From: RGIG5472 sp051867615
Lineage (GTDB): Bacteria > Bacillota > Clostridia > Oscillospirales > Oscillospiraceae
NCBI GenBank assembly: GCA_051867615.1
Contig: JBJDYU010000052.1
Span: 1 to 39,781 of the forward strand
Direction of reading: 5' to 3'
Length of the DNA: 39,781 nucleotides
Both the position numbers and the translations under genes were made by a program. Below the pieces are notes generated by a model. It had not been told where the DNA came from. It searched no databases and saw nothing but the letters and a program-made list of their open reading frames with translations. How positions within the stretch are numbered: position 1 is the first letter of the stretch; each line of letters opens with the position of its first letter. This document shows positions 22,940-31,812 of this stretch, in pieces.

Positions 22940-24337
22940 TTACCGCTTTTCAAAGATGGTCTTCACGCCCTTATAGGTCATGTAGCAGTCCAGCTTCGAC
23001 ACGGTCTCATAGGGCGCGTGCATGGACAGCACCGGCACGCCCGCGTCCAGGGTGTCGATATTCCGCTCCGCCATGAACTTCGCCACGGTGCCGCCGCCGC
23101 CAGCGTCCGTCTTGCCCAGCTCCGCCATCTGCCACTGCACGCCGTTGTCATTGAACAGCTTGCGCACCAGGCCCACGACCTCCGCCGAAGCGTCGGAGGC
23201 GCCGCTCTTGCCGCCGGAACCGGTGTACTTGCAAAGGCCGATGCCGTAGTTGATGAAGGAGCTGTTGTTGCGCTCGAACACATCGGCGTAAGCCGGGTCG
23301 AAGGCCGCCGTCACGTCGGCGGAGAGGCAGAAGGAGTTTTCAAAGCACTGGCGCAGGGACACGCCCTGACCCTCGCAGAGGTCCGCCATGAAGGTGTCGA
23401 AGGCGGCGGACTTCATGCCGCTGACGCCCTCGGAGCCGATCTCCTCTTTGTCCGCGAAGATGCAGATCGCGGTGCGCTCGGGCTTTTCCACCGCAAACAG
23501 GGCCGCCAGCTCCGCGTAGGCGCAGACACGGTCGTCGTGGCCGTAGGCCGCGATGAGGCTGCGGTCAAAGCCGATGTCCCGGGCCTTGCCCGCGGGCACG
23601 GCGCAGATCTCCGCGGAGATCAGGTCCTCCTCGGTGATGCCGTAGTTCTCCTGCAGCCACTTCAGGGCCTGCAGCTTCACCCGCTCCTTGCCCTCGTCCT
23701 CGGCGATGGGCTCGCTGCCCACGAGGAGGTTCAGGTTCTCTGCCGGGATGGCCTCGGAGAGCGGCTTCTTCGCCTGGGCGTAGCCCAGATGGGGCAGCAA
23801 ATCGCAGATGATGAACTGGGGGTCGCCTTCCTTATCGCCGATATCCACCCGCACGCTGCTGCCGTCCCGCAGCACCGCCACGCCGTGCAGCTCCAAGGGG
23901 ATGGTGGTCCACTGGTACTTGCGGATGCCGCCGTAATAATGGGTCTTGAGATAGGCCATCTCCGCCTCCTCGTACAGAGGACGGGGCTTCAGGTCCAGGC
24001 GGGGCGCGTCGGTATGGGCCGCGCCGATGTTGGCGCCCTCCGCGAGGCTCTTCTGGCCGATGACCGCCAGCATGATGGCCTTGCCGCGGTTGTTATAGTA
24101 CACCTTGTCGCCCGGCTGCAGCTTCATGCCCCGCTCATAGGCGCGGAAGCCCCGCTCCTCCGCCAGAGCCACAGCGTAATCCACGCACTTGCGCTCGGTC
24201 TTGCTGTGGTTCAAAAAGGCCTTGTAGTCCTCGGCGTAGCGCTCCATCCCCGCGCGGTCCTCCGCGGACAGGCTGTCAAAGCCGTTCTTGGGGTCGTACA
24301 GCAGCTTTTCTCTCAGTTCGCTCTTTTTTTCGCTCAT
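22940..24337 (-). CDS. M18-family metalloaminopeptidase
   Basis: The 465-residue protein is of the aspartyl-aminopeptidase family M18 (ApeA/ApeB, LAP type), a cytosolic two-zinc exopeptidase that removes N-terminal residues. Visible metal and catalytic motifs are AAHTDAPRLDLKP (first histidine ligand and catalytic Asp, about residues 108-120), DKEEIGSEG (catalytic Glu and ligand Glu, about 306-314) and VLSMHAPYETVSKLD (last histidine ligand). Length is normal. It lies 24 bases downstream of the TsaC-CoaE gene on the same strand, with a good ribosome site (TAGGAGG). Preferred residue (acidic or neutral) cannot be decided by eye. Confidence 0.94.
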   Translation of the reverse strand: MSEKKSELREKLLYDPKNGFDSLSAEDRAGMERYAEDYKAFLNHSKTERKCVDYAVALAEERGFRAYERGMKLQPGDKVYYNNRGKAIMLAVIGQKSLAEGANIGAAHTDAPRLDLKPRPLYEEAEMAYLKTHYYGGIRKYQWTTIPLELHGVAVLRDGSSVRVDIGDKEGDPQFIICDLLPHLGYAQAKKPLSEAIPAENLNLLVGSEPIAEDEGKERVKLQALKWLQENYGITEEDLISAEICAVPAGKARDIGFDRSLIAAYGHDDRVCAYAELAALFAVEKPERTAICIFADKEEIGSEGVSGMKSAAFDTFMADLCEGQGVSLRQCFENSFCLSADVTAAFDPAYADVFERNNSSFINYGIGLCKYTGSGGKSGASDASAEVVGLVRKLFNDNGVQWQMAELGKTDAGGGGTVAKFMAERNIDTLDAGVPVLSMHAPYETVSKLDCYMTYKGVKTIFEKR

Positions 24338-24361
24338 GTCAGTTTTCCTCCTATTGAAATT

Positions 24362-25996
24362 TTATATTCTTCCGATCAGCTTCGCGAGCAGCTCCTCCGC
24401 CCGCTCCTCCGCCTCCTGCGCGGTGGCGGCGTCGTTGATGAATACATGGTCGCAGCGCTCCGTGTAATACGCCGCCGGACGCTGGGCCGCTATGCGCAGC
24501 CGCGCCGCCTCCTCGCTGAGGCCGTCCCGCGCCATGATGCGGCGCAGCCGCGCCTCCTCCGGCGCGGTCACCGCCACGGTGACGTCGCAGAAATCCCGCA
24601 GCAGGCAGTCCAGCAGGTTGATGGCGTCCACGCCGACGACGCTTTCCTCCGCCGCCCGGACGCGGCGCAGCACCTCCCGCGGCACCGCCGCGAAGACGAT
24701 GGCGTTGAGCTTTTGAAGCTCCTCCGCATCCCGAAACACGCGTTTTGCGAGGGCCGGGCGGTCCAGTCCGCCCTCCCGCCAGATATCGTCGCCGAAGGTC
24801 CTGCGCAGCTCATTCTGTAAAGCGATATCGCTTTCCAGCATTTCCGCGTACAGGCGGTCACAGTCTATGATATGCGCCCCCAGACGGCGCAGCGCCCGCA
24901 GGGCGCTGGTCTTGCCCGCGCCGGTGGGGCCGGTGAAACCCACGATGGTTTTTCCCGCGGGAGGCAGCTCCACCGTGTGGAAGCCCGCCGCTTTTTTCAG
25001 CCGGTTCTCCACCGCGAGGCCCAGCCCCGCGCTGTCGGGGCACTGGGCGTAGATTTCTGTGACGGACGTCCCGTCAAAGGCCCGCAGCGCGTCGAAGACC
25101 CGGTGGGCCTGGGCCGCCTTGTCCGCCGCGGGGCCAAGCGTCCGCACCACCGCGCCGGGAAAACGCTTCGCGTACTCGTCAAAGCACAGCACGCCCGTTC
25201 CCGCCGATAAACGGCGGGCGATGTACCGGGCGCTTTTCTCCGCGTCTCCCGTCACCACCGTCACCGGGGCCTTGGGCGCGTAATGGCGGTACTTCATGCC
25301 GGGGGCCCGGGGCCGCTCTCCCTCGGAAAGCCGGGAGACCACGGCCTTGTCCACCTCGACCTCTCCCAGCACGGAACGCAGCTGCTCCAGCGGCAATCCG
25401 CCGGGGCGCAGCAGCCGGGGCGGCGTCACCGTCAGGTCGATGATGGTGGATTCCACCCCCACGCCGCAGGGGCCGCCGTCCAGCACCGCGTCGATCCGCC
25501 CGTCCATATCCTCCAGCACATGGGCCGCCGTGGTGCAGCTTGGCCGTCCGGAGCGGTTGGCGCTGGGCGCCGCCACCGGCACGTCCGCCGCCCGCAGCAC
25601 CTCAAGCGTGACCGGATGGTCGGGGCAGCGCATACCCACAGTCCCCAGTCCCGCCGTCACCACGTCCGGCACGCAGGCCTTCCGGGGCAGGATCATGGTC
25701 AGCGGCCCGGGCCAGAAGGCCTCCGCCAGACGGTAGGCCGCCTCCGGCACGTTTTCACAGTACCGCTTGAGCCACGACGCGTCCGGTATGTGGAGGATCA
25801 GGGGATTGTCCTGCGGGCGGCCCTTGGCGGCGAAAATGCGGCGCACCGCCGCCTCGTCCAGGCCGTTGGCCCCGAGGCCGTACACCGTCTCCGTGGGGAT
25901 GGCCAGCAAACCGCCCCGGCGGAGAATCTCCGCCGCCTCCGCCACGGAACGTTCCCGCTCCTCCGCTGTCTGTATCGTCAAAACTTTCGTTTCCAA
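24362..25996 (-). CDS. Fusion of threonylcarbamoyl-AMP synthase (TsaC/Sua5 type) with dephospho-CoA kinase
   Basis: One open frame of 544 residues carries two pathways. Residues 1-205 are a YrdC/Sua5 domain (PTETVYGLGANG, FWPGPLT, SANRSGRPS) that makes threonylcarbamoyl-AMP for tRNA t6A. The PGMKYRHYAP linker (232-241) and the Sua5 C-terminal domain (about 250-345) follow. Residues 350-544 are dephospho-CoA kinase (CoaE), with P-loop GPTGAGKT (356-363), DCDRLYAEML and the QRPAAYYTERCDHVFIND end, the last step of CoA synthesis. The start codon is TTG with a distant AAGGAAG site, so translation may be modest or coupled to prfA, which ends 20 bases upstream. No stop or frameshift separates the domains. 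Confidence 0.9.
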   Translation of the reverse strand: METKVLTIQTAEERERSVAEAAEILRRGGLLAIPTETVYGLGANGLDEAAVRRIFAAKGRPQDNPLILHIPDASWLKRYCENVPEAAYRLAEAFWPGPLTMILPRKACVPDVVTAGLGTVGMRCPDHPVTLEVLRAADVPVAAPSANRSGRPSCTTAAHVLEDMDGRIDAVLDGGPCGVGVESTIIDLTVTPPRLLRPGGLPLEQLRSVLGEVEVDKAVVSRLSEGERPRAPGMKYRHYAPKAPVTVVTGDAEKSARYIARRLSAGTGVLCFDEYAKRFPGAVVRTLGPAADKAAQAHRVFDALRAFDGTSVTEIYAQCPDSAGLGLAVENRLKKAAGFHTVELPPAGKTIVGFTGPTGAGKTSALRALRRLGAHIIDCDRLYAEMLESDIALQNELRRTFGDDIWREGGLDRPALAKRVFRDAEELQKLNAIVFAAVPREVLRRVRAAEESVVGVDAINLLDCLLRDFCDVTVAVTAPEEARLRRIMARDGLSEEAARLRIAAQRPAAYYTERCDHVFINDAATAQEAEERAEELLAKLIGRI

Positions 25997-26016
25997 CGCT
26001 GTCGCTTCTTTCTTCC

Positions 26017-27087
26017 TTACTCTTGGCTCTCCTGCCGGAGCTTTTCCGCCTGATCCGCCGTCACCAGCGCGTCGATCAGGCCGTCCAGCGCGCCGTTCAT
26101 CACCGCCGCGAGAGGGAAATTCTTCTCCTCGCCATTGAGGCGGTGATCCGTCACCCGGTTCTGGGGGAAATTGTAGGTGCGGATGCGCTCGCTGCGGTCG
26201 CCGCTGCCCACCTGGCTCTTGCGCTCCGCCGCGATGGCGGCGCGCTGCTTCTCCTGCTCCGCCTCGTAGAGCTTGCTCCGCAGGATCTTCATGGCCTGGT
26301 CCTTGTTCTTATACTGGCTGCGCTCGTCCTGACACTCCACCACCACGCCCGTGGGAAGGTGCGTGATGCGGATGGCGGACTCGGTCTTGTTCACGTGCTG
26401 GCCGCCCGCGCCGCTGCTGCGGAAGGTGTCGATCTGCAGATCCGACGGGTCGATGGCGAACTCCACCTCCTCCGCCTCCGGCAGCACCGCCACCGTGGCG
26501 GCGGAGGTGTGGATGCGGCCGGAGGACTCCGTCTCCGGCACCCGCTGCACCCGGTGGGTCCCCGCCTCGAACTTCAGGCGGGACCAAGCCCCCTCGCCCT
26601 CGATGACGAAGCTGACCTCCTTGCAGCCGCCCATCTCCGACTCGCTGCGGCCCACCACCTCCAGCTTCCAGCGGCGGCTTTCCGCGTAAAGGCTGTACAT
26701 CCGGAACAGGTCCGCCGCGAACAGGCAGCCCTCCTCGCCGCCGACGCCGCCCCGGATCTCCATGATGACGTTTTTTTCGTCGTTGGGGTCCTTCGGCAAC
26801 AGCAGCAGCGTCAACTGCCGGCGCAGCTCCTCCAGCCGCGCCTTACCCTGCCGCAGCTCCTCCTGGGCCATCTCCTTCAGCTCCGGGTCGTTCAGCAGCT
26901 CCTCCGCCTCCGCCGCTTCACTCTCACAGCGGCAGTACTCCCGGTAGCAGTCCACCACCGGCTCCAGCTCCTTCACTTCCCGGTTCAGCTTGCGCAGCAG
27001 CGCCATGTCCCCATAGACCGCCGGGTCCGAGAGCTGGCGCTGCTTTTCCTCATAAAGCTCCCCGAGCTTTCGCAGCTTATCCAGCAT
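26017..27087 (-). CDS. prfA: Peptide chain release factor 1
   Basis: The 356-residue class I release factor recognises UAA and UAG. The GGQ motif that triggers peptidyl-tRNA hydrolysis is at 228-230 (SSGAGGQHVNKTESAIR). The codon-recognition tripeptide position reads PET (184-186, in RVPETESSGRIHTS) instead of PAT or PVT, a variant that fits the PxT rule of RF1. Length is normal. The ATG and ribosome site (GGAAGGGG) lie inside the end of the flavodoxin gene (11-base overlap), suggesting translational coupling. The methyltransferase gene prmC, a frequent neighbour, is not in this window. Confidence 0.96.
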   Translation of the reverse strand: MLDKLRKLGELYEEKQRQLSDPAVYGDMALLRKLNREVKELEPVVDCYREYCRCESEAAEAEELLNDPELKEMAQEELRQGKARLEELRRQLTLLLLPKDPNDEKNVIMEIRGGVGGEEGCLFAADLFRMYSLYAESRRWKLEVVGRSESEMGGCKEVSFVIEGEGAWSRLKFEAGTHRVQRVPETESSGRIHTSAATVAVLPEAEEVEFAIDPSDLQIDTFRSSGAGGQHVNKTESAIRITHLPTGVVVECQDERSQYKNKDQAMKILRSKLYEAEQEKQRAAIAAERKSQVGSGDRSERIRTYNFPQNRVTDHRLNGEEKNFPLAAVMNGALDGLIDALVTADQAEKLRQESQE

Positions 27088-27670
27088 GGTGTTCCCCTTC
27101 CCTGCGGCGGCGGCGACGGCGGCGGGGCCGCTCCTCCTCCGGGACGAAGTCCGTCACCGTCTTGTCCCGCTTCGGCGGCTGGGGCAGCGTGGCAAGGAGA
27201 TTTCGCATCTCCGTCAGGAACTGATCCCGCCAGAAGTCGTAACCCACCGCGCCGTAGCGCAGCGACGCGGCGGCCAGATGCTTTTCCGCCGTGTAGCGGT
27301 CCATCTGGTCGTAGATATCCTCGTCCTTATGCTCGCTGCTGCGATTCAGCACATAGACAACGTTGTGCAGCTCCAGCCCGTGACGCTTGAGAAAGCCCCG
27401 CATGACGCTGCTGCACCGTCCCGCCCAGATGGGGGAGCCCAGGATCACCAGCCGGTAATCCTCCAGATCCCGCTCGGTGTAAAAGGGCTGTGTCCGGTGG
27501 GTACCCCGGCGCACAGCGTCGATGCCGCACATGAAGTAGCCCAGCGCGCCGCTGCGGTCAATGCCGTCGCTGATCTCCACCAGCTCGGCCCCCAGAGCCT
27601 CCGCCACCTCCTGCATCACCGCCCGGGTCTTGCCCGTGCGGGAATAGTACAGGCACAAAATATCGCTCAT
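27077..27670 (-). CDS. Flavodoxin-like protein with arginine-rich C-terminal tail
   Basis: The 197-residue protein has a flavodoxin fold: YYSRTGKTRAVMQEVAEAL is the FMN phosphate-binding loop with first helix, and LVILGSPIWAGRCSSVMRGFL is the typical second flavin-binding loop region. It probably binds FMN and acts as an electron carrier or flavin reductase partner. A linker (about 165-180) leads to an unusual tail with eight consecutive arginines (about 182-190) and a GEHHAG end. The DNA for this tail overlaps the ribosome site and start of prfA. The start ATG follows GGGAGG, and the gene overlaps the YdcF-type gene by four bases, so the three are coupled. Redox partner unknown. Confidence 0.85.
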   Translation of the reverse strand: MSDILCLYYSRTGKTRAVMQEVAEALGAELVEISDGIDRSGALGYFMCGIDAVRRGTHRTQPFYTERDLEDYRLVILGSPIWAGRCSSVMRGFLKRHGLELHNVVYVLNRSSEHKDEDIYDQMDRYTAEKHLAAASLRYGAVGYDFWRDQFLTEMRNLLATLPQPPKRDKTVTDFVPEEERPRRRRRRRREGEHHAG

Positions 27671-28461
27671 CTCAGTCCTCCCGTCCAGCCCTTCAGCAGG
27701 GTGTAGCCCACGCCGAAGGCTTCCCGTATATAGTAATTCACCGTCAGGGGCCAGAACCGCGCCGGCATATGGGCCGCCACAGGCACCATATTGGGCGCGC
27801 CCCAGAGCAGCGCCGCGCGGCAAAGGTGATAGTCGCTGCTGACCACGGCGATGTTCTCCGTCACGTCCACGCCGCTCTCCCGGAGGAGCGCCAGGGAAAA
27901 GGCGATGTTCTCCTCCGTGTCGGACGCCTGCTCCTCGAGCAGTATGCGCTCCGCCGCCACGCCGTGGGCCGTGAGCCAGTCCGCCATGCAGCGGGCCTCG
28001 CTGATCTCCTCTCCCGCGCCCCGGCCGCCGGTGACCACGATGGGGATATCGGGCTTGTCCGCCACATACTCCAGCGCCGCCTCCAGCCGCTTTTGCAGGC
28101 TCAGCGACGGCGTGCGGCCGTTCACGCCCGCCCCCAGGACGATCACAGCGGAAACCTCGCTGTCCCAGTCCGTTTCGTCCATGGACAGCACCCATGCCTC
28201 CAGCGAGACGAAAAGCAGCAGTCCCAGCGCAAAGCAGGCGAGCAGCGCCCGCTTCAGCCACAGCGCCCAGCGCCGCGTGAGGGAAAGCTTATGCAGCGCC
28301 AGAAGCAGCAGCAAAAACGCGCCCAGCAGCCCGAGCAGCAGTCCGCTGAAACGCATTCCCGTCATGGGAATAAAGTACAGCGCCGCGCCCAGCAGCAAAA
28401 GCAATACTGCCGCAAGGGCTGTAAAGCGCAGCAGCCTGCCATTTTGTTTTCCGGTTTTCAT
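27667..28461 (-). CDS. YdcF/SanA-type (DUF218) membrane protein
   Basis: The 264-residue protein begins with a basic N-terminus and three hydrophobic segments (about residues 12-32, 36-57 and 68-92). The DUF218 domain (about 100-240) follows, with AVIVLGAGVNGRTPSLSLQKRLEAAL, IVVTGGRGAGEEISEARCMADWL and ASDTEENIAFSLALL. These motifs are conserved in YdcF, SanA and YdfR-like proteins linked to envelope barrier function, with a Rossmann-like fold. Enzymatic activity is not established. It is in the ddl-murF-ABC-F run, in keeping with an envelope role, and its stop overlaps the flavodoxin start. No signal cleavage site is obvious. Confidence 0.9.
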   Translation of the reverse strand: MKTGKQNGRLLRFTALAAVLLLLLGAALYFIPMTGMRFSGLLLGLLGAFLLLLLALHKLSLTRRWALWLKRALLACFALGLLLFVSLEAWVLSMDETDWDSEVSAVIVLGAGVNGRTPSLSLQKRLEAALEYVADKPDIPIVVTGGRGAGEEISEARCMADWLTAHGVAAERILLEEQASDTEENIAFSLALLRESGVDVTENIAVVSSDYHLCRAALLWGAPNMVPVAAHMPARFWPLTVNYYIREAFGVGYTLLKGWTGGLR

Positions 28462-28491
28462 GGGTCTTCTCCTGTTTTATCAGGAAGCCTT

Positions 28492-30384
28492 TTACTCGCC
28501 GGCTTCCTCCGCGAGAGCCTCCCAGCGCTCCATCAGCGCCATCAGCTCCTCCTCCGCACCCTGCTTTTCCTCATACAGCGCCGCCAGCTTCTCCGCGTCG
28601 CAGGCGTGCTCCTCCATGGCGGCGTCCAGCGCCGCCACGCGCTCCTCCAGCTTCGCGATATCCCTCTCGCAGAGGGTGAGCAGCCGGCGGGCGGAGGGGT
28701 TCTTTTTCACGCCCGGCTTCTTCTCGGGCCGCTTCACGGCGGCCTTCTCTGCTGCGGCCTCGGCCGTGCGGCGGGCTTCCTCTTGGGCCTTTACCTGCCG
28801 GTAGGCCGCGAAGTTCATGGGATAGTCCCTTATCTCGCCGCCGCTCAGCTCCCAGACGCGGGTGGCGAAGCGGTTGATGAAATAGCGGTCATGGGAGACG
28901 AACAGCAGCGTCCCGTCATAGGCCTCCACCGCCTCCTCGATCCACTCCCGGGAGGCGATGTCGAGGTGGTTCGTAGGCTCGTCCAGAATGAGGAAGTTCA
29001 CTTCCTCGTCCATGAGCATACAAAGGCGCAGACGGCTCTTCTCACCGCCGGAGAGCACCTCCACGCTCTTGAACACGTCCTCTCCGCAGAAATCATAGGC
29101 GGCGAGACGGTTCCGGGCGCTCTGGGGGCTCATGTCCTTCTTCTCGTAGAGCATGGTGTCCACCAGGCTCCGCTCCGGGTGGGCGAACTCGATGATCTGG
29201 GGCAGGTACGCCGTCCGGATGGACGGTCCCAGGCGGATACGCCCCTCGTCCGGCAGCTCCTCCCCCACGATCATGCGGATCAGCGTGGATTTGCCCGTGC
29301 CGTTGTCCCCGATGAGGGCGATGCGCTCTCCGCCGGTGACCTTCAGCTCCACGCCGGAGAAAAGCTGCCGCTCGCCGAAGCACTTGCCCACATTCCGCAG
29401 CACCAGCGCCTCGTCGCCGTTAAACTCCCGGGAGGCAAACTGCTGGTGGAGCTTTTTCTCCTTCGTGGGCTTTTCCGTGGTGCGCATCCGCTCGATGCGC
29501 TTTTCCATGGAAATGGCCCGGCGGTAAGTCTTGTCCATGCCCATGAAGGCCCAGAGGCGAAGCTGCTCCGCCGACTTCTCCAGCTGCTGGATCTTCGCCT
29601 GCTCCTTTTCATAGCGGCGCATACGCTCGAGATACCGCCGCTCCTTTTCCACGGCGTAAAAGCTGTAATTCCCGCTGTAAAACTCCGCCTTGCCGTCCGC
29701 AAGCTCGATGACCCTCGTAACGGTGCGGTCGAGAAAATAGCGGTCGTGGGAAATGGTCACCACGGTGCCGCGGAACTTTGAAATATAGTCCTCCAGCCAC
29801 TCCGTGGCGTGGAGGTCCAGATGGTTCGTAGGCTCGTCCAGCAGGAGGATGTCCGTGTCCTCCAGGATCAGGCGGCCCAGGTTCACCCGCGTCCGCTCGC
29901 CGCCGGAGAGAGAGTCGAACAGCTGCCGGCGCTGCTCCTCCGGAATGGAGAGGCCGTTGACTACCTTGTTCACCTGAGTGTCCATGTCGTAGCCGCCCAG
30001 ACCCTCGTAGCGGCTCTGCAGCTCGCCGTAGCGCCGGAGGGCTGCGGCGTCGCCGTCCATGCGGCCCGCCAGCTCCGCCATCTCCTCCTCCATGCGGCGG
30101 AGCCGCTCGAAGGCGCTGCGCAGCACGTCCTCCACCGTGTAGCCCGCGGGATAGACCGGGATCTGGGAGATCAGGCCGATGCGCCGGCCGCTGCCCAGCA
30201 CCACCTCGCCGGAGCTTGGCTCCAGCTCCCCGGTGAGGATCTTGAAGAGCGTGGTCTTGCCAGCGCCGTTTTTACCCAGCAGGCCCACCCGCTCTCCGGC
30301 GTCCACCTGAAAGGTGACGCCGTCCAGTATGTTTTTTTCCAAGTCGAAGGACTTCACAAGGTCCCTGACGCTGATATCGATCAT
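28492..30384 (-). CDS. ABC-F family ATPase
   Basis: The 630-residue soluble protein has two ABC ATPase domains in tandem and no membrane domain. Walker A motifs are GKNGAGKT (37-44) and GDNGTGKS (about residue 350). Signatures are LSGGERTRVNLG and LSGGEKSRLRLC, each followed by LLDEPTNHLD or LILDEPTNHLD. Between them is the long helical interdomain linker, and a charged coiled coil ends the protein (about 545-630, after KKPGVKKNPSARR). That layout is close to the YdiF group. ABC-F proteins bind the ribosomal E site and relieve stalling; some give resistance to ribosome-targeting antibiotics. Resistance cannot be inferred here. It lies 45 bases downstream of murF. Confidence 0.93.
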   Translation of the reverse strand: MIDISVRDLVKSFDLEKNILDGVTFQVDAGERVGLLGKNGAGKTTLFKILTGELEPSSGEVVLGSGRRIGLISQIPVYPAGYTVEDVLRSAFERLRRMEEEMAELAGRMDGDAAALRRYGELQSRYEGLGGYDMDTQVNKVVNGLSIPEEQRRQLFDSLSGGERTRVNLGRLILEDTDILLLDEPTNHLDLHATEWLEDYISKFRGTVVTISHDRYFLDRTVTRVIELADGKAEFYSGNYSFYAVEKERRYLERMRRYEKEQAKIQQLEKSAEQLRLWAFMGMDKTYRRAISMEKRIERMRTTEKPTKEKKLHQQFASREFNGDEALVLRNVGKCFGERQLFSGVELKVTGGERIALIGDNGTGKSTLIRMIVGEELPDEGRIRLGPSIRTAYLPQIIEFAHPERSLVDTMLYEKKDMSPQSARNRLAAYDFCGEDVFKSVEVLSGGEKSRLRLCMLMDEEVNFLILDEPTNHLDIASREWIEEAVEAYDGTLLFVSHDRYFINRFATRVWELSGGEIRDYPMNFAAYRQVKAQEEARRTAEAAAEKAAVKRPEKKPGVKKNPSARRLLTLCERDIAKLEERVAALDAAMEEHACDAEKLAALYEEKQGAEEELMALMERWEALAEEAGE

Positions 30385-30429
30385 GTGGCTCGTTTCTCTT
30401 TCCTGTGTGATGGCGGCGCGGCGGGCCGC

Positions 30430-31806
30430 TTAAAATCCGTAGGCTCTGAGGTAGTCCGCGATGAGGTCGAAGCGGCCGGCATAGTGGGAGGCCTTCAAAA
30501 GCAGGGTGCTGCCGGGGGTGAAAGCCTCCGCCAGCGCCGCGTAGGCGTCCTCCTTCTTCTCATAGCAGCGCACGTCCCGGCAGCCCGCCCGGAGCGCCTC
30601 CGGCGCCATCCACTGCACGCTCATGGGCGTGATGGCGAAGAAGGTGTCGATGCCAAGCTCGCCCACGAGCCGGCCCATGTCCCGGTGGCTCTGCTCCGTC
30701 AGACCGCCCAGCTCGCCGAGAGGGCCCAGCACCGCGATGCGCTTACCCGGCCGCTGGGCCAGGATGCGCAGCGCCGCCGCCATGGCCACGGGGCTGGCGT
30801 TATAGCTGTCGTTCAGCATGACGCGGCCCTCCGCGAGACGCTCGATGCGCATCCGCTCTCCGGTGGGCGCGTAGGCCGCGACGCCCCGGACGATCTCCTC
30901 CCGGCTCAGGCCCAGCCGCTCGCCTACCGCCACGGCTATGGCGGCGGGACAGAGCATATGCCGGCCCGGAGCGGGGATTTTCAGCTCATAGCGCTCCTTC
31001 GCCGTGGTCACCGTGCAGGCCACGCCCTCGATACCGTGATCCACATAGTCCGACACGCGGACGGCGCAGTTCTCCCCCTCGCCGCAAAGGAGGATGGATT
31101 GGGGCAGGGACACGGTGCGCAGCAGCGCGTCGTCCCCATTGAGGACGGCGAAGCCCTCCGGCTTCAGATTCTCAAAAATCTCGCACTTGGCGCGGAAGAT
31201 GCCCTCCCGGCTGCCGAAAAACTCAAAATGCACGTCGCTGACGTTGGTGATCACCGCGATGTCCGGCCGCACCATCTCCCCGAGATAGCGGATCTCCCCG
31301 GCGTGGTTCATGCCGGTCTCGATGACCGCGGCCTCGTGGGAGGCGTCCAGCCGCAGCAGGGTCAGAGGGGTGCCGATGTCGTTGTTGAAGTTCCCCTCCG
31401 TTTTCAGCACATGGTATTTCTCAGAGAGGACGGAGGCCAGCAGCTCCTTCATGGTGGTCTTGCCCACGCTGCCCGTGATCTGGATGACGGGAATGGAGAA
31501 GCGGCTCCGCCAGGCGGCGGCCAGATCCTTCAGCGCCAGACGGGTGTCCGGCACGCGGATGTAAAACTTCCCGGGCAGCAGCGTCTCGGGCGTTTCCGCC
31601 GTCAGGCAGCCCGCGGCGCCGCCGGACAACGCCGCGCCGATGAAGTTGTGGCCGTCGAAGCGCTCCCCTTTCCAGGGCAGGAACAGTCCGCCCGCCTCCG
31701 GATGGCGGCTGTCGGTGAAAACGCCCGTCACAAGGGCGTTCTCCTCCCCCTGCAGCAGCGTGCCGTTTACGGCCTGCAGGATCTCCTTCACGGTCATAGC
31801 CATCAT
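30430..31806 (-). CDS. murF: UDP-N-acetylmuramoyl-tripeptide--D-alanyl-D-alanine ligase
   Basis: The 458-residue Mur ligase joins D-Ala-D-Ala to UDP-MurNAc-tripeptide in the cytosol. The P-loop is TGSVGKTT (111-118). Downstream are TEGNFNNDIGTPLTLL, the ETGMNHAGEI motif and the C-terminal NDSYNASPVAM segment. Its substrate comes from Ddl, whose gene lies six bases upstream, so the two last cytosolic precursor steps are encoded together. The start is ATG 31806, nine bases after AAAAGGAG, with a second ATG directly after it. Length is normal. Confidence 0.97.
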   Translation of the reverse strand: MMAMTVKEILQAVNGTLLQGEENALVTGVFTDSRHPEAGGLFLPWKGERFDGHNFIGAALSGGAAGCLTAETPETLLPGKFYIRVPDTRLALKDLAAAWRSRFSIPVIQITGSVGKTTMKELLASVLSEKYHVLKTEGNFNNDIGTPLTLLRLDASHEAAVIETGMNHAGEIRYLGEMVRPDIAVITNVSDVHFEFFGSREGIFRAKCEIFENLKPEGFAVLNGDDALLRTVSLPQSILLCGEGENCAVRVSDYVDHGIEGVACTVTTAKERYELKIPAPGRHMLCPAAIAVAVGERLGLSREEIVRGVAAYAPTGERMRIERLAEGRVMLNDSYNASPVAMAAALRILAQRPGKRIAVLGPLGELGGLTEQSHRDMGRLVGELGIDTFFAITPMSVQWMAPEALRAGCRDVRCYEKKEDAYAALAEAFTPGSTLLLKASHYAGRFDLIADYLRAYGF

Positions 31807-31812
31807 GGCAGT

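Noticed and set aside
28492..30384. ABC-F protein as an antibiotic-resistance determinant
   Set aside because: The C-terminal coiled coil and context match the widespread housekeeping YdiF-like group. Nothing in the sequence points to a resistance subgroup.
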